A DNA stretch of 64,000 bases from a bacterium (GTDB lineage Bacteria; Planctomycetota; UBA1135; UBA2386): the NCBI GenBank assembly GCA_030432695.1, contig JAUILN010000002.1:248001-312000 (forward strand), in the 5' to 3' direction. A program made the translations under genes and the position numbers. Below are positions 45,470-53,925 of the stretch, piece by piece (within the stretch, counting starts at the first letter, position 1; each line of letters begins with the position of its first letter). The notes below the pieces were generated by a model, which worked only from the letters and a program-made list of their open reading frames with translations, was not told the origin of the DNA and made no database searches.

Positions 45470-46783
45470 TCACCGGGGCTCGAGGAGGCTCCGCGCCAAC
45501 TCCAAGACGGCCGCGTCGAGTTCGGTCTTCGGCGTCTCGGCGGCCTGCCGGACGAGTTCCTCCAGGAACACGCGCACCTGCTCCTGGGTGATGGCGCCGT
45601 CGCGAGCCAACGACTCCCGCAGCAGCCCGGCCGCGCGCGCGGCGAGGGTGGTGCGGCCGCTGACCTGCAGCCACGCGGTGCGCCGCAGCCACAACATGGT
45701 CGTGGGCGGAGGCGACGGCAGGTTGTGTCCGAGATCCAGCAGGCGCCGGTGGCCGTTGGCGCGCGCAGCGGCGAACACCCTCTCGTCTCCCTCCTCCATC
45801 AGCAGCGCCACCGAGGCCGGGTCGGCGAGTTCGCCGAGTCGCTGGGCCGCAGCGAAGCGTACCACGTGGGGACGGTCTTCGTCGGCGGCGATCGACCACA
45901 GCGCGTGCGGCACTTCGACGTGGTCGCTCTGACCGAGGGCCCACAGCGCGACGATCAGCTCGGTGCGTTCGACCTCGTCGGCGGAGCGCTCCAGCAATCC
46001 TCGCAGCACCTCGTACGGCACCAGCGCGGCGGGCAGGAGACCGAGACTTCGCAACGCGGCCTGCCGGATCGACGCGTTCTGGTGCTGCGTCAGTCGCGCG
46101 AGCTTGCCGATGTAGGGCTCGCGGTAGAGCCGCCCGACGATCACCCCGTCGATGGCGCGCAGCACCTGGTGGACGTAGCGGATCCCCGGCTCGGCGCGCA
46201 GGCGATCGCCGAACTCCGGCAGCTCGGCGGGACCATCGAGCCATGCCAACACCATCGGCTCGGGCTCGACCGGTCCCAGGTAGGCCGACACGTCCTTGCG
46301 TGGATCGGCGAGTTCGCGCGCCTTGGCGATCAACCCGGCGAGACGTGGCTCCCCGAGCAGCCCGTGCTTCGCGAGCCAGCCGAGCGTCAGGTCCGGTTCC
46401 AGGAGCAGCAGTTCCTCGGCCTTGTCGCGCTGGTGGCTGTCGCTGTGCCGCGGTCCGATCCACACCGCGGCACGCAGCCATTGCGGCGCATCGACGTCGT
46501 GCAGCACCGACAACGGCGACACCTTCTGGGTGCCCTGGCGCGGCTCGTACAAGGCGATCCACTCGAGCAGCTCGAACTCGCGCTGCGCGCCGAGCCAGGT
46601 GTACCACCGGGCCTGGACGGCATCGTCGCCAGGCTCCGCCGCGCGGCGGTACGCGACCCAACGACCTTCGAGGTCGCGGGCCTGCCAGTCGGCAGGCAGG
46701 CCGACCGGTACGGGTGCGTCCTGCGCGACGGCGGAGATCGAGAGCAGCATCGCCGACGCGACGAGGATGGCGCGGCGGGTCAT
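45470..46783 (-). CDS. Secreted HEAT-repeat-like protein
   Basis: A 437-residue exported protein. Signal peptide residues 1-21 (ILVASAMLLSISAVAQ). The rest is almost all helical, with repeats of about 35 residues containing hydrophobic heptads typical of HEAT/armadillo proteins: QNASIRQAALRSLGLLPAA, DEVERTELIVALWALGQSD, VVRFAAAQRLGELADPASV, ALLMEEGDERVFAAARANG. Such repeats mediate protein-protein contacts. The start (ATG at 46783) overlaps the upstream gene stop by four bases, so the two are translationally coupled. The downstream neighbour is the 43568 secreted protein. Partner unknown. Confidence 0.78.
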   Translation of the reverse strand: MTRRAILVASAMLLSISAVAQDAPVPVGLPADWQARDLEGRWVAYRRAAEPGDDAVQARWYTWLGAQREFELLEWIALYEPRQGTQKVSPLSVLHDVDAPQWLRAAVWIGPRHSDSHQRDKAEELLLLEPDLTLGWLAKHGLLGEPRLAGLIAKARELADPRKDVSAYLGPVEPEPMVLAWLDGPAELPEFGDRLRAEPGIRYVHQVLRAIDGVIVGRLYREPYIGKLARLTQHQNASIRQAALRSLGLLPAALVPYEVLRGLLERSADEVERTELIVALWALGQSDHVEVPHALWSIAADEDRPHVVRFAAAQRLGELADPASVALLMEEGDERVFAAARANGHRRLLDLGHNLPSPPPTTMLWLRRTAWLQVSGRTTLAARAAGLLRESLARDGAITQEQVRVFLEELVRQAAETPKTELDAAVLELARSLLEPR

Positions 46784-47403
46784 CGATCCCTCCCGGACAG
46801 CGACTCGACGGACAGGATCCGCGGCGCCGCGCCGTCGCGCCGCTCGAACGCGACCCGCAGCCGCGGCATGCCATCCATCGAAACCAGGAGCGCCGAGCGG
46901 CCGCGTGGCAGAGCGCCGGTCCATGCCGACAGCTCCAGCGGCAGATCCGGCCCAGTCCGCACGACCCCGAAGCCGCCGTCTTCATCCAGACTCCGCCGCG
47001 GCGGCGCGCCCCAGCGGGTGACCGCCACGTGGACGTCGGACACCGCACCGTCCGGCAGGGCCCGATCCCCCGCTCCGACAAGTTCGAAGCGCAATCGGTG
47101 CTCGTCGACCGCGCGTTCGAGTTCGTGAGCAGTCACGCCATTGGCGTCGACCACGCCCTCGAATCCCGGCTCGGGATCCACACCGAGACCCTCGGCCGCG
47201 ATCCGCAGGTAGGCATGCTCGGAGCCGTCGGCGAGCCGGACGATCGACAGGCCGAGGCGAGCGACCGGTCGCGCAGCGACGTCGTCCTCGCGGTACCAAT
47301 CGAAGTGCTCGGCGACCACGGTGGCCGGCAGATGGCTGGTCGCCTGCTGCCACAGGGGCGGCAGAACGGCCAGGAACGACAGCAGGGCGGGAGGGAACGG
47401 CAT
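46780..47403 (-). CDS. Secreted protein of unknown function, first gene of coupled pair
   Basis: A 207-residue exported protein. Signal peptide residues 1-20 (ALLSFLAVLPPLWQQA). Beta-strand-rich remainder with several acidic stretches (YREDDVAARPVARLGLSIV, FEGVVDANGVTAHELERAV, RSLDEDGGFGVVRTGPDLP) that resemble dockerin-free extracellular domains or PDZ-like folds, but no family is recognised. The stop overlaps the next ATG by four bases, placing it in an operon with the HEAT-repeat protein. ATG at 47403 is preferred over the alternative nine codons upstream (47430) because it gives a normal signal peptide. Divergent from the nuclease fusion 98 bases away. Confidence 0.7.
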   Translation of the reverse strand: MPFPPALLSFLAVLPPLWQQATSHLPATVVAEHFDWYREDDVAARPVARLGLSIVRLADGSEHAYLRIAAEGLGVDPEPGFEGVVDANGVTAHELERAVDEHRLRFELVGAGDRALPDGAVSDVHVAVTRWGAPPRRSLDEDGGFGVVRTGPDLPLELSAWTGALPRGRSALLVSMDGMPRLRVAFERRDGAAPRILSVESLSGRDR

Positions 47404-47489
47404 GGCGGTGGGCGACGCGCAACGGGTCACCAGGCTCCCGGTTCACCCGCACCCGGGAAAGGGTACCGACCTCCGCCCGGTCTCCGATC

Positions 47490-47495
47490 TACTGT
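47490..47495 (+). promoter_or_regulatory. Candidate -10 element for the ATP-cone/nuclease gene
   Basis: TACTGT, an exact TANNNT match, ends exactly six bases before the ATG at 47502, the same spacing as at 18324 and 6026, suggesting a leaderless mRNA. I see no -35 box at 16-18 bases upstream. Confidence 0.45.
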
Positions 47496-47501
47496 CCGCC
47501 G

Positions 47502-48341
47502 ATGTCCCGCACCGCGAAGATCCAGATCGAGAAGCAGAACGGCGAGCTGGAGGCGTTCGACGAGCGCAAGCTGCGCCACTCGCTGCGCCGCGCAGGTGCT
47601 CGGGGCGGCGAGATCGATCAGGTGGTCGGCGAGGTCCACGCGACCCTGCACGACGGCATCGCGACCCACGAGCTCTACCGCGCGGCGTTCCGGGCGCTGC
47701 GCCGGCTGCGTCGCCCGGCCGCCGCGCGCTACAGCCTGAAGCGCGCGATCCAGGAACTCGGCCCGAGTGGCTTCCCGTTCGAGCACCTGGTGGCCGGACT
47801 GCTCCGCGCCGCGGAGCAGCGCCCCACCACCACCTCCCAGCACCTGCGCGGCAGCTACGTCCGCCACGAGATCGACGTGGTGGTGGGCAAGGGCGCGAAC
47901 CGCGATCTCTACGAGTGCAAGTTCCGCGGTCGGTCGGAGGGCAAGGTCGACGTGAAGATCGCGATGTACGTCTACGGGCGCGCCACCGACCTGCGCGGCG
48001 TGCGCGGCGGTTACCACCGCTTCGGCATCGTCACCAATGGCCGCTTCACCGGCGATGCGATCGCGTTCGGCGAGGGCATGGGGCTGACCCTGCTCGGCTG
48101 GGACCATCCGCGCGACGACGGCCTGCAGGTTCGCATCGACCGACACGGCCTGCATCCGATCACCGCGCTGCCGTCGCTTCCCCGCGCGGCGCAGCGGATC
48201 CTGCTCGACCGGGGACTGGTGCTGTGCCGGGAGCTGCGGGTCACGCAGGGCGCGCTCGGCTCGCTCGGGATGCGCGCGACGACACGATCGCGGGTCGAGG
48301 CCGAATGCGCCGCGCTCTGCGACGGCGACGAGGACGCGTAG
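47502..48341 (+). CDS. ATP-cone domain fused to PD-(D/E)xK-type nuclease domain
   Basis: A 279-residue cytoplasmic protein. Residues about 5-92 match the ATP-cone fold known from ribonucleotide reductases and NrdR (IEKQNGELEAFDERKLRHSL, EIDQVVGEVHATLHDGIATHEL, RPAAARYSLKRAIQELGPSG). Residues about 93-205 look like a restriction-endonuclease-type nuclease: E94 in FEHLVAGLLR, D125 in HEIDVVVG, and E138-C-K140 in LYECKFRGR give the E...D...ExK active-site series, followed by FGIVTNGRFTGDAIAFGEG and LTLLGWDH typical of Mrr-like cores. The C-terminal 60 residues may be helix-hairpin-helix-like (LPSLPRAAQRILLDRG). The fusion implies nuclease activity gated by (d)ATP level, for instance in DNA repair or defence. 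Similar proteins exist in other bacteria; no partner gene here. Confidence 0.85.
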   Translation: MSRTAKIQIEKQNGELEAFDERKLRHSLRRAGARGGEIDQVVGEVHATLHDGIATHELYRAAFRALRRLRRPAAARYSLKRAIQELGPSGFPFEHLVAGLLRAAEQRPTTTSQHLRGSYVRHEIDVVVGKGANRDLYECKFRGRSEGKVDVKIAMYVYGRATDLRGVRGGYHRFGIVTNGRFTGDAIAFGEGMGLTLLGWDHPRDDGLQVRIDRHGLHPITALPSLPRAAQRILLDRGLVLCRELRVTQGALGSLGMRATTRSRVEAECAALCDGDEDA

Positions 48342-48355
48342 CGCCCGCGCGCAGC

Positions 48356-50197
48356 TCAGCGCAACGTGATCCCGCAGGTCGCCGCACCGAGCCGCTGCAG
48401 CTGGGGATCCCACGCGCCGAGGCCACCGACCCGCAGCACCCTGCCACCGGCCGCGAGCCGCACATCGAGGTCGTCGAGGAACGCATCGAAGTCGCGGTGC
48501 AGCGTCAGGCTCCCCGACTGCCAGATCGTGTAGAGGCCGGCGGCGGCCGCCGCGGTGACCGAGGGCACCGGCAGATCGGCCACGTCGCGCCGCACCACAC
48601 CGTCCCAGGTCCACGCGACCCGACCCGCCGACGGATCGACCAGCAGGACGCCGTTGCCCACGGACAGCGCGGCGGTCGGACCGCCGGTCAAGGGCCAGGC
48701 GACGTGCAGCAGCGAACCGGCGTTGGACCGGTCGACCAATCGCTCCGCCGCGAAGTCGTTCGACGAACCGGCGCCGAGCGGTTCGAACCAGCCGCTCACG
48801 ACCACCGACGAATCGGTCTGCACGCCGCTACCGTCGATCGTGCCCACGTCCACCAGCAGCGCATCGCGGTCGAGCTGCTGCACCCCCCCGACCAGGAAGT
48901 CGAAGCGGTCGGCATCGAGCGGTCCGATGCGTGCGATGTCGAGCGACAGGGCACCGTTGAACACCGGTCCGTTGGCGACGCCCGCGACGTCGGTGGGCAG
49001 GACCCGGACGATGCCCTGCGCCGCCGAGGTGGCGTCGAGCGTGGTCCCCGCCATGCCGAACTGCCCGAACACCGCCACGGCCTGCCCGACCTGCAGGGCG
49101 TCGGTACCGAACACCGCGTCGGTGCCGCGCTGCAGCACAGTCGTTCCGCCGAAGTCCACCGACACCTCGACGCGCACGTGGAAGGTCCGGGTGGCACCGG
49201 TCGAGTCCCGGCTGTTGCCGAGCACCGCCAGGGTCGCGTCGCTGCCCGCGCCGTTGTCGCGCGCCACGATCCAACCGACGACCTGATCCTGACCGCCACC
49301 GGGAACGCCGAGACCGGCTTCGACTGCCGCTGCGACGAGCTCGCCGGTGCGGGGATCGAAGCTGCCCTGCACGAACACCCTGCTTCCGGCGGCGAGCGTG
49401 CCGAGCTGCGTGAGACCGACGGAGCCGCGCCACACCGCGCCGTCGATCTGGAACACCGTGTTCTGCACCGTGCGGATCACGTGTTCGCCGAGCGCCGAGT
49501 CGTCGCGCGCCACGCGTTCGAGCGTGAAGGTGCTGGCGTCGGAGTCGATCGACAGCAAACGGCCGCGCCCGACCAGCGGCCGGAGGTCGGTCGGGTCGAA
49601 GACCGCGGAGACCACCGGACGGAAGGTGACCCGATTGGCCGCGACGTCGACCTCGACCGCCTGCGACAGGTCGAGGTCGAGCTGGACGACGTGGTTGCGC
49701 AGCGTCTGGATGCCCGGACGACCGGTCCGTGGAAACTCGATCGGCACCTCGACCGCGCCGGTCAACACGCTGCCGTCGCCGTCGAGCAACGTCGCAGGCG
49801 TCGACTCGCCCGCGACCAAGACTGTGGCGGTGCTGAAGTCGAAGGTGATCCGCACCGCGCGGAACGAGCCCGGTGCCAGCGTTCGTCGCGCGACGAGCTC
49901 ACCGACCTCGGTGAGATCGACGAAGTCGACCCGCGTTGCCTTCGGCAGCACCCCCACCTCGGCGCCGTCGACACGCTCGAACACGATGCCGGTCACGTCG
50001 ACCTCGAAGGCGGTGAGCGCGTCGAGGCCCTCGTCGCTGAGCACGATGGACGCGGTGCCGGCAGCTGATCCTCCACCACCGTCCGTCGAGCCACCACCGC
50101 AGCCTGCGACCAAGGTGAGCAGGAGCGCGAGGGAGGCGCGAACGAGCAGGTGCGTCGAAGCAACTCCGAGCGACCGGACACGCGACGATCGGTTCAT
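48356..50197 (-). CDS. DUF4382/DUF5666-type lipoprotein
   Basis: A 613-residue lipoprotein. Signal peptide with lipobox LVAGC (Cys about 34), then a Gly/Ser-rich spacer (GGGSTDGGGGSAAGTAS). Residues about 45-185 follow the DUF4382 pattern (SIVLSDEGLDALTAFEVDVTGIVFERVDG, VDLTEVGELVARRTLAPGSFRAVRITFDF). From about 200 on several DUF5666-like repeats occur (RGRLLSIDSDASTFTLE, VGWIVARDNGAGSDATLAV, RVEVSVDFGGTTVLQRG, VSGWFEP). Widespread in Gram-negative secretomes but of unknown function. Start chosen at 50197, sixteen codons inside the longest frame, so that the signal peptide is positioned correctly. Convergent with the nuclease gene 14 bases away. Confidence 0.82.
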   Translation of the reverse strand: MNRSSRVRSLGVASTHLLVRASLALLLTLVAGCGGGSTDGGGGSAAGTASIVLSDEGLDALTAFEVDVTGIVFERVDGAEVGVLPKATRVDFVDLTEVGELVARRTLAPGSFRAVRITFDFSTATVLVAGESTPATLLDGDGSVLTGAVEVPIEFPRTGRPGIQTLRNHVVQLDLDLSQAVEVDVAANRVTFRPVVSAVFDPTDLRPLVGRGRLLSIDSDASTFTLERVARDDSALGEHVIRTVQNTVFQIDGAVWRGSVGLTQLGTLAAGSRVFVQGSFDPRTGELVAAAVEAGLGVPGGGQDQVVGWIVARDNGAGSDATLAVLGNSRDSTGATRTFHVRVEVSVDFGGTTVLQRGTDAVFGTDALQVGQAVAVFGQFGMAGTTLDATSAAQGIVRVLPTDVAGVANGPVFNGALSLDIARIGPLDADRFDFLVGGVQQLDRDALLVDVGTIDGSGVQTDSSVVVSGWFEPLGAGSSNDFAAERLVDRSNAGSLLHVAWPLTGGPTAALSVGNGVLLVDPSAGRVAWTWDGVVRRDVADLPVPSVTAAAAAGLYTIWQSGSLTLHRDFDAFLDDLDVRLAAGGRVLRVGGLGAWDPQLQRLGAATCGITLR

Positions 50198-50281
50198 GCC
50201 CGGATCATCGTCCGTTCCGTGGCGACGACTGGACCGGACCAACGGGAGATCCGCCCGGGCGCGTCCACGCCGCGTGGCGGT

Positions 50282-50815
50282 TCACAACGGACGCGCGCCG
50301 AACGCTTCCAGCGTGCCGCGATCGCCGTCGCACCATACCGCGTCGCCGGCATCCACCAGGAGCCGACGCGGTGCGATCTCGGACAAGGCAGAGACACCGC
50401 CACTTCTGCGGATCGGGAGCAAGCCGACGGGAAAGCCGCGCGGCGGCGAGGCCGTGCACATCCGTCCGACCAGCGGACCATGCGACGGCCGCAACTGGCT
50501 GGCCCGTCGGCGCAGGACCGAGGCCAACGCGGTGTGAAAGGCGTCTACCCAGTCACGCCGCCCGAGCCCCCGCGTGACGCCCTCGATCACACGCACTCCG
50601 TCGTCACCCCACAGACCGGTCAGGATTCCCTCGACGAACCAACACATCTCGGGGAGCGCAGCCACCGCGCTGCCGCCGGTGAGCAGGTCGTCGTTCCCGA
50701 GGTCACGGCGGGCGGCGCGGCGCCGGAACTCCGACAGTACCTCGGGCGACGGCCGGACCACATGGCGACGTGAACTCGCCCCGCACGGCTGCCCCATCGC
50801 ATCGGGCTCGGTCAC
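50282..50815 (-). CDS. Hypothetical protein
   Basis: A 177-residue protein of no recognised family. Composition shows an alpha-helical middle (LSEFRRRAARRDLGNDDLLTG, WVDAFHTALASVLRRRASQL) and a proline/glycine-rich C-terminal third. The GTG at 50815 is preferred because GAGGTGG stands just upstream (ribosome site, about eight bases), but an ATG at 50797 gives the same protein minus six residues. It follows the methyltransferase gene on the same strand after 13 bases and is probably its operon partner, suggesting that it supplies substrate or acts in the same modification. Not a shadow: the frame is used densely and its ends fit neighbouring genes. Confidence 0.65.
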   Translation of the reverse strand: MTEPDAMGQPCGASSRRHVVRPSPEVLSEFRRRAARRDLGNDDLLTGGSAVAALPEMCWFVEGILTGLWGDDGVRVIEGVTRGLGRRDWVDAFHTALASVLRRRASQLRPSHGPLVGRMCTASPPRGFPVGLLPIRRSGGVSALSEIAPRRLLVDAGDAVWCDGDRGTLEAFGARPL

Positions 50816-50828
50816 GTCGTGAGCCACC

Positions 50829-51596
50829 TCAGGTCCACTGCCCGGTCTTGCGGACCCGGATCCCGAGAAACAACGGACGGTCGCACAAGCTCCGGAAGAA
50901 GCCTGGATCGAGCGCGAGATGGTCGTCGCCGATCCGCTGCTCGACGACCTCGGGGAGGTCGCGGAAGCCGGCCTGGCGAAGGACCTCGAAGTACTCCTCG
51001 AGACCCTTGTGGACGTAGACGATCGGCTGCTCGCGCCCATCGCGACCACGGACGGTCCCGCGGAAGGGTCGACCACGACCGGAGAACCATCCCGCATCCT
51101 CGATCGACACGTCGAGCGGGGCATCGGCGTGCTCCACGAACGGGAAGGCCGGATGGAGGGCGCACAGGACCAGACGTCCGCCGGTGCGGAGCACACGGCC
51201 CATCTGCCCGACCGCCAATACCAGTTCGTCGAACGACGACGCATCGAACGCCAGCGCCGCGACCGCGACATCGAAACCGCCGTCGAGGGACGGCTCCAGG
51301 AGATGGGGATCGAGCACCCGGAACTCGATGCCACGCGGATCTGCCGCCTCCTGGCGACGGGCCGCGGCGATGAGGGTCGGCGACCGATCGACTCCGACCA
51401 CCGAATGCGCGCCGCGAGAACGCAGTGAACGCGCCAGCCGACCGTCCCCGCAGCCGACCTCCAGCACGCGGGCGCCGCGCACCGGCTCGCAGAGATCGGC
51501 CGCGAACGGACGGACGGTCAGATCCAGGAACCCAGCCGCCGACGGGGTCGGTGGCGGAGATCCCTCGGAGCGGAGGGATGGATCGACGTCGGGCAT
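50829..51596 (-). CDS. Class I SAM-dependent methyltransferase
   Basis: A 255-residue protein. Motif I VLEVGCGDGRLARSL (glycine-rich SAM loop) is followed by VVGVDRSPTLIAAA (acidic post-I Asp), FDVAVAALAFDASSF (motif II) and LRTGGRLVLCALHPAF (motif III-type). The remainder has aromatic residues typical of small-molecule or protein acceptors (GWFSGRGRPFRG, YVHKGLEEYFEVLRQAG). Substrate unknown. Start at ATG 51596; a GTG at 51617 (seven codons upstream) is an alternative. Downstream partner is the hypothetical protein 50282-50815. The upstream region is unusually A/T-rich for this window. Confidence 0.87.
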   Translation of the reverse strand: MPDVDPSLRSEGSPPPTPSAAGFLDLTVRPFAADLCEPVRGARVLEVGCGDGRLARSLRSRGAHSVVGVDRSPTLIAAARRQEAADPRGIEFRVLDPHLLEPSLDGGFDVAVAALAFDASSFDELVLAVGQMGRVLRTGGRLVLCALHPAFPFVEHADAPLDVSIEDAGWFSGRGRPFRGTVRGRDGREQPIVYVHKGLEEYFEVLRQAGFRDLPEVVEQRIGDDHLALDPGFFRSLCDRPLFLGIRVRKTGQWT

Positions 51597-51946
51597 CGGG
51601 GACAGGCCGGCGGACACGCGCCAGGTGCGCAGAACGACACTTCAATGGAGAAGGACAGGTCTCGGAACCGGCCCGCGGACGCTTGCCTACGGGCAACACC
51701 GGAACGGTCCGGGATCCCTATCCCAGCGTGTCACCTCCTGACCGGGAAAAACCGCCGCGATCCATCAGTCCTCGATCGGGACCTATTCCGCAATCAACCG
51801 GAGCCACCGACTGTCGGGAATCACAGCGAACGACCCGGACTGTCGCGCGACTCGACAGACCTCAAGCGACCACCGCCGGAATCCCGATCTCCCCGTCCAC
51901 ACACTGTGTGGAATCACGACACGGGAAGAAGGGAGACGAGAACTCG
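51597..51946. other. Intergenic region between divergent genes, less G+C-rich, with a palindrome
   Basis: About 350 bases between the divergent methyltransferase and the small secreted protein. The sequence is visibly richer in A/T than its surroundings. It contains a perfect palindrome CCACACA-C-TGTGTGG at 51897-51911, 36 bases before the ATG at 51947, which could be a repressor or activator operator for the small secreted gene. No gene is convincing here: the frame 51645-51950 has no start context. Confidence 0.35.
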
Positions 51947-52324
51947 ATGAGAATCGCGATGTGGGCCGCGTTGGTGGCCGTGAATCTGTTCGCTGCACCG
52001 GCTGTCACGGCTCAGGTGATTTCGGTGCCCGCTCCGACGCTCACGGCCGGCGGATCGACGAACATCGACGTGATGGATCCGGCGAACGCCAACTCCACGG
52101 TGACGGTCACGGTGGAGAACGGATCGGAGAACAATCCGGAGTCGGTGGAGATCGAGGTCCAACTCGATGGGGACGGCGTGGGAACCGCGACCTGGATGGT
52201 GCCCGACTCACCGAAGTGGTGGAGCGCCGAGTTCAGGCTGCCGGGCGCCACCAGCCAGAGCCGTCTCATCCTACCGCGACCGCACGGGAACGGCGACGCG
52301 TTCACGGCGGCGGCGATGCGGTGA
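51947..52324 (+). CDS. Small secreted protein of unknown function
   Basis: A 125-residue exported protein. Signal peptide residues 1-22 (AALVAVNLFAAPAVTA). The mature part is a single beta-rich domain (PTLTAGGSTNIDVMDPAN, TVTVTVENGSENNPESVEIEVQLDGDG, WWSAEFRLPGATSQSRLILP), which looks like a small Ig-like or fibronectin-like fold with paired strands. A GGGAG ribosome site is 11 bases upstream. It has its own promoter region with a palindrome at 51897-51911 and ends two bases before the convergent gene 52327, an unusually small gap. Could be a surface or matrix component; no family recognised. Confidence 0.68.
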   Translation: MRIAMWAALVAVNLFAAPAVTAQVISVPAPTLTAGGSTNIDVMDPANANSTVTVTVENGSENNPESVEIEVQLDGDGVGTATWMVPDSPKWWSAEFRLPGATSQSRLILPRPHGNGDAFTAAAMR

Positions 52325-52326
52325 AC

Positions 52327-53166
52327 TCACCGGAGCGCCCGCTCGAACAAGATGAAGCTGCCTTCGCGGGTCCTTAGCAATCGATCCGCATCCAACTCCA
52401 GGTGGCGAAGCTGGTAGATCGACTGCGAGGCGATCGCCGCGAGCCTCTGCAGCGCGACGAGGCAGTCCTCAGGTGAGCTGCCGCCGGACGCCAACACAAG
52501 GCTCTCTGCCTTGACGCCGACATCCAGTTCAGCGGCGAATTCGATGCTAGCCGGCGGAGGCAACGGGGCCGCGGAGTCGAAGGCCACGGCCCACAAGAAG
52601 TCCAGGCGCTGAAGCGCGGCAGCCTGCAGTTCTTCGTCGGCCGTCTCGGCGAAGGCCTTGATGCTGGCGATGGAGTCCATGGCGAGGTCCACCACTCGGA
52701 CCAGCGAGGAGTTCCGCAAGTCGAGAGGCTCCGCAGAGTCGCCGGCGACCACCATCGCGTCGATCCAGTGCAGGTTCCGCTTGCTCTGGCCGTCCCACAA
52801 CGGCCTCGCGATCACCGCCGCAACCACGGCAGCAGCCGCGGCGCCGCCGATCCACATCGACAGGCGAGCCCCACGGCTCGCGCGACGCGGCGACCTCCGG
52901 TGAACGTCCTTGCCCTCGTCGACCGGCCGCTCCACCAACCGCGGCCCGGCGACCACACGCTGCGAGCCCACGGAGTCCTCGCGAAGATCCGCCCCGGTCA
53001 CCTCGCGCACGATGTCGAGCAGCACGTCGCGATCGATCGCGTCTTCGCCACCGACGTCGAGCCGGCGCTCGGCGATGTCCTGGTCGAAGGGGGCATCGGG
53101 GCCGACGCCATACTTCGCCACCAGGCCATCCCAGAACGGGTCGCGCGATCCGTTGTCGGTGGTCAT
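52327..53166 (-). CDS. Single-pass membrane protein, putative anti-sigma factor
   Basis: A 279-residue protein with a cytoplasmic N-terminus of about 100 residues, one membrane helix at about 104-121 (MWIGGAAAAAVVAAVIARP) and an extracytoplasmic part of about 155 residues (LHWIDAMVVAGDSAEPLDL, SIASIKAFAETADEELQAAA). Its ATG overlaps the stop of an ECF sigma gene by four bases. This gene order and topology are those of an anti-sigma factor that holds its sigma factor, but no zinc-binding His-Cys motif or other known anti-sigma domain is seen, so the role is inferred from position. The basic stretch HRRSPRRASRGARLS before the helix fits the positive-inside rule. Confidence 0.65.
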   Translation of the reverse strand: MTTDNGSRDPFWDGLVAKYGVGPDAPFDQDIAERRLDVGGEDAIDRDVLLDIVREVTGADLREDSVGSQRVVAGPRLVERPVDEGKDVHRRSPRRASRGARLSMWIGGAAAAAVVAAVIARPLWDGQSKRNLHWIDAMVVAGDSAEPLDLRNSSLVRVVDLAMDSIASIKAFAETADEELQAAALQRLDFLWAVAFDSAAPLPPPASIEFAAELDVGVKAESLVLASGGSSPEDCLVALQRLAAIASQSIYQLRHLELDADRLLRTREGSFILFERALR

Positions 53167-53831
53167 CCGGACATCTCCTCGCCACCAGCCTCGGCCGACG
53201 GCGGTTCCTGGAACAGGTAGCGGTCGCGCAACGCCGTTTCGATCTTGCGGCGCGCCTTCGACCGGGCGTTGTAGATCGCGCTGCGGGACGAGTTCAGGTC
53301 CCGCGCCAATTCGTCGGCGTCGGCGACGCCCTTCGGCGAGGCCAGGTCGGCCTCTACCACCGCGCGCATGAGCCGTGGCAGCCTGTCGACCACCTCGCGG
53401 AGCGCCCGCACCTGCGGCGATTCGGTTGGCCGGATCGGTTCGACGGGATCCAGTTCCACGGCGCCGACCTCCGCGCGCTGGTCGGTCACCGCCGACCAGT
53501 CCGCGAGCTGGACGGTCCCCTGCGCGGTCTCCCGCCGAAGGATCTTCAGCGCCGCGTTCCGGCAGATCACGTAGAACCAGGACCGCAGCGAACCCTTTGT
53601 AGGGTCGAAGGTTGCGAACGACTTCCAGACCCGGTGCGCAGCCTCGTTCAGCGCCTCCTGGATCCCGGAGTCGTCGAGGGCGCCCCGGAACTCGGTGCGC
53701 AGCCACCACTTCACGCGGGGCCCGTGGTCTTCGAGCAGAATGAGCAAGCCTCTGGGGTCCTTCCTGGCCAAATGCCCGATCGCTTCCTCGTCGCGCGCGG
53801 TCGCGCCGGTTCTGCGGGTGGGCTCGCTCAT
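53163..53831 (-). CDS. ECF-type RNA polymerase sigma factor
   Basis: A 222-residue sigma-70 factor of the ECF class. Region 2: DEEAIGHLARKDPRGLLILL, IQEALNEAAHRVWKSFATF and TKGSLRSWFYVICRNAALKIL; region 4: LREVVDRLPRLMRAVVEADL with helix-turn-helix ADELARDLNSSRSAIYNARS. The C-terminal tail (DRYLFQEPPSAEAGGEEMSG) is short. It is coupled by a four-base overlap to the membrane protein 52327-53166, its likely regulator. A TAAGGT (53849-53844, minus strand) lies 12 bases before the start codon and could be its own -10 element. Divergent from the carboxypeptidase gene. Confidence 0.9.
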   Translation of the reverse strand: MSEPTRRTGATARDEEAIGHLARKDPRGLLILLEDHGPRVKWWLRTEFRGALDDSGIQEALNEAAHRVWKSFATFDPTKGSLRSWFYVICRNAALKILRRETAQGTVQLADWSAVTDQRAEVGAVELDPVEPIRPTESPQVRALREVVDRLPRLMRAVVEADLASPKGVADADELARDLNSSRSAIYNARSKARRKIETALRDRYLFQEPPSAEAGGEEMSG

Positions 53832-53925
53832 CGGTATCTCGCTACCTTAGCTCCTGGCTTCGGAATCCTGGGTCGGACCTGGAGCGGCGCTCCAGCATCG
53901 GGACCGAGGCACCGCACCGCACGAC

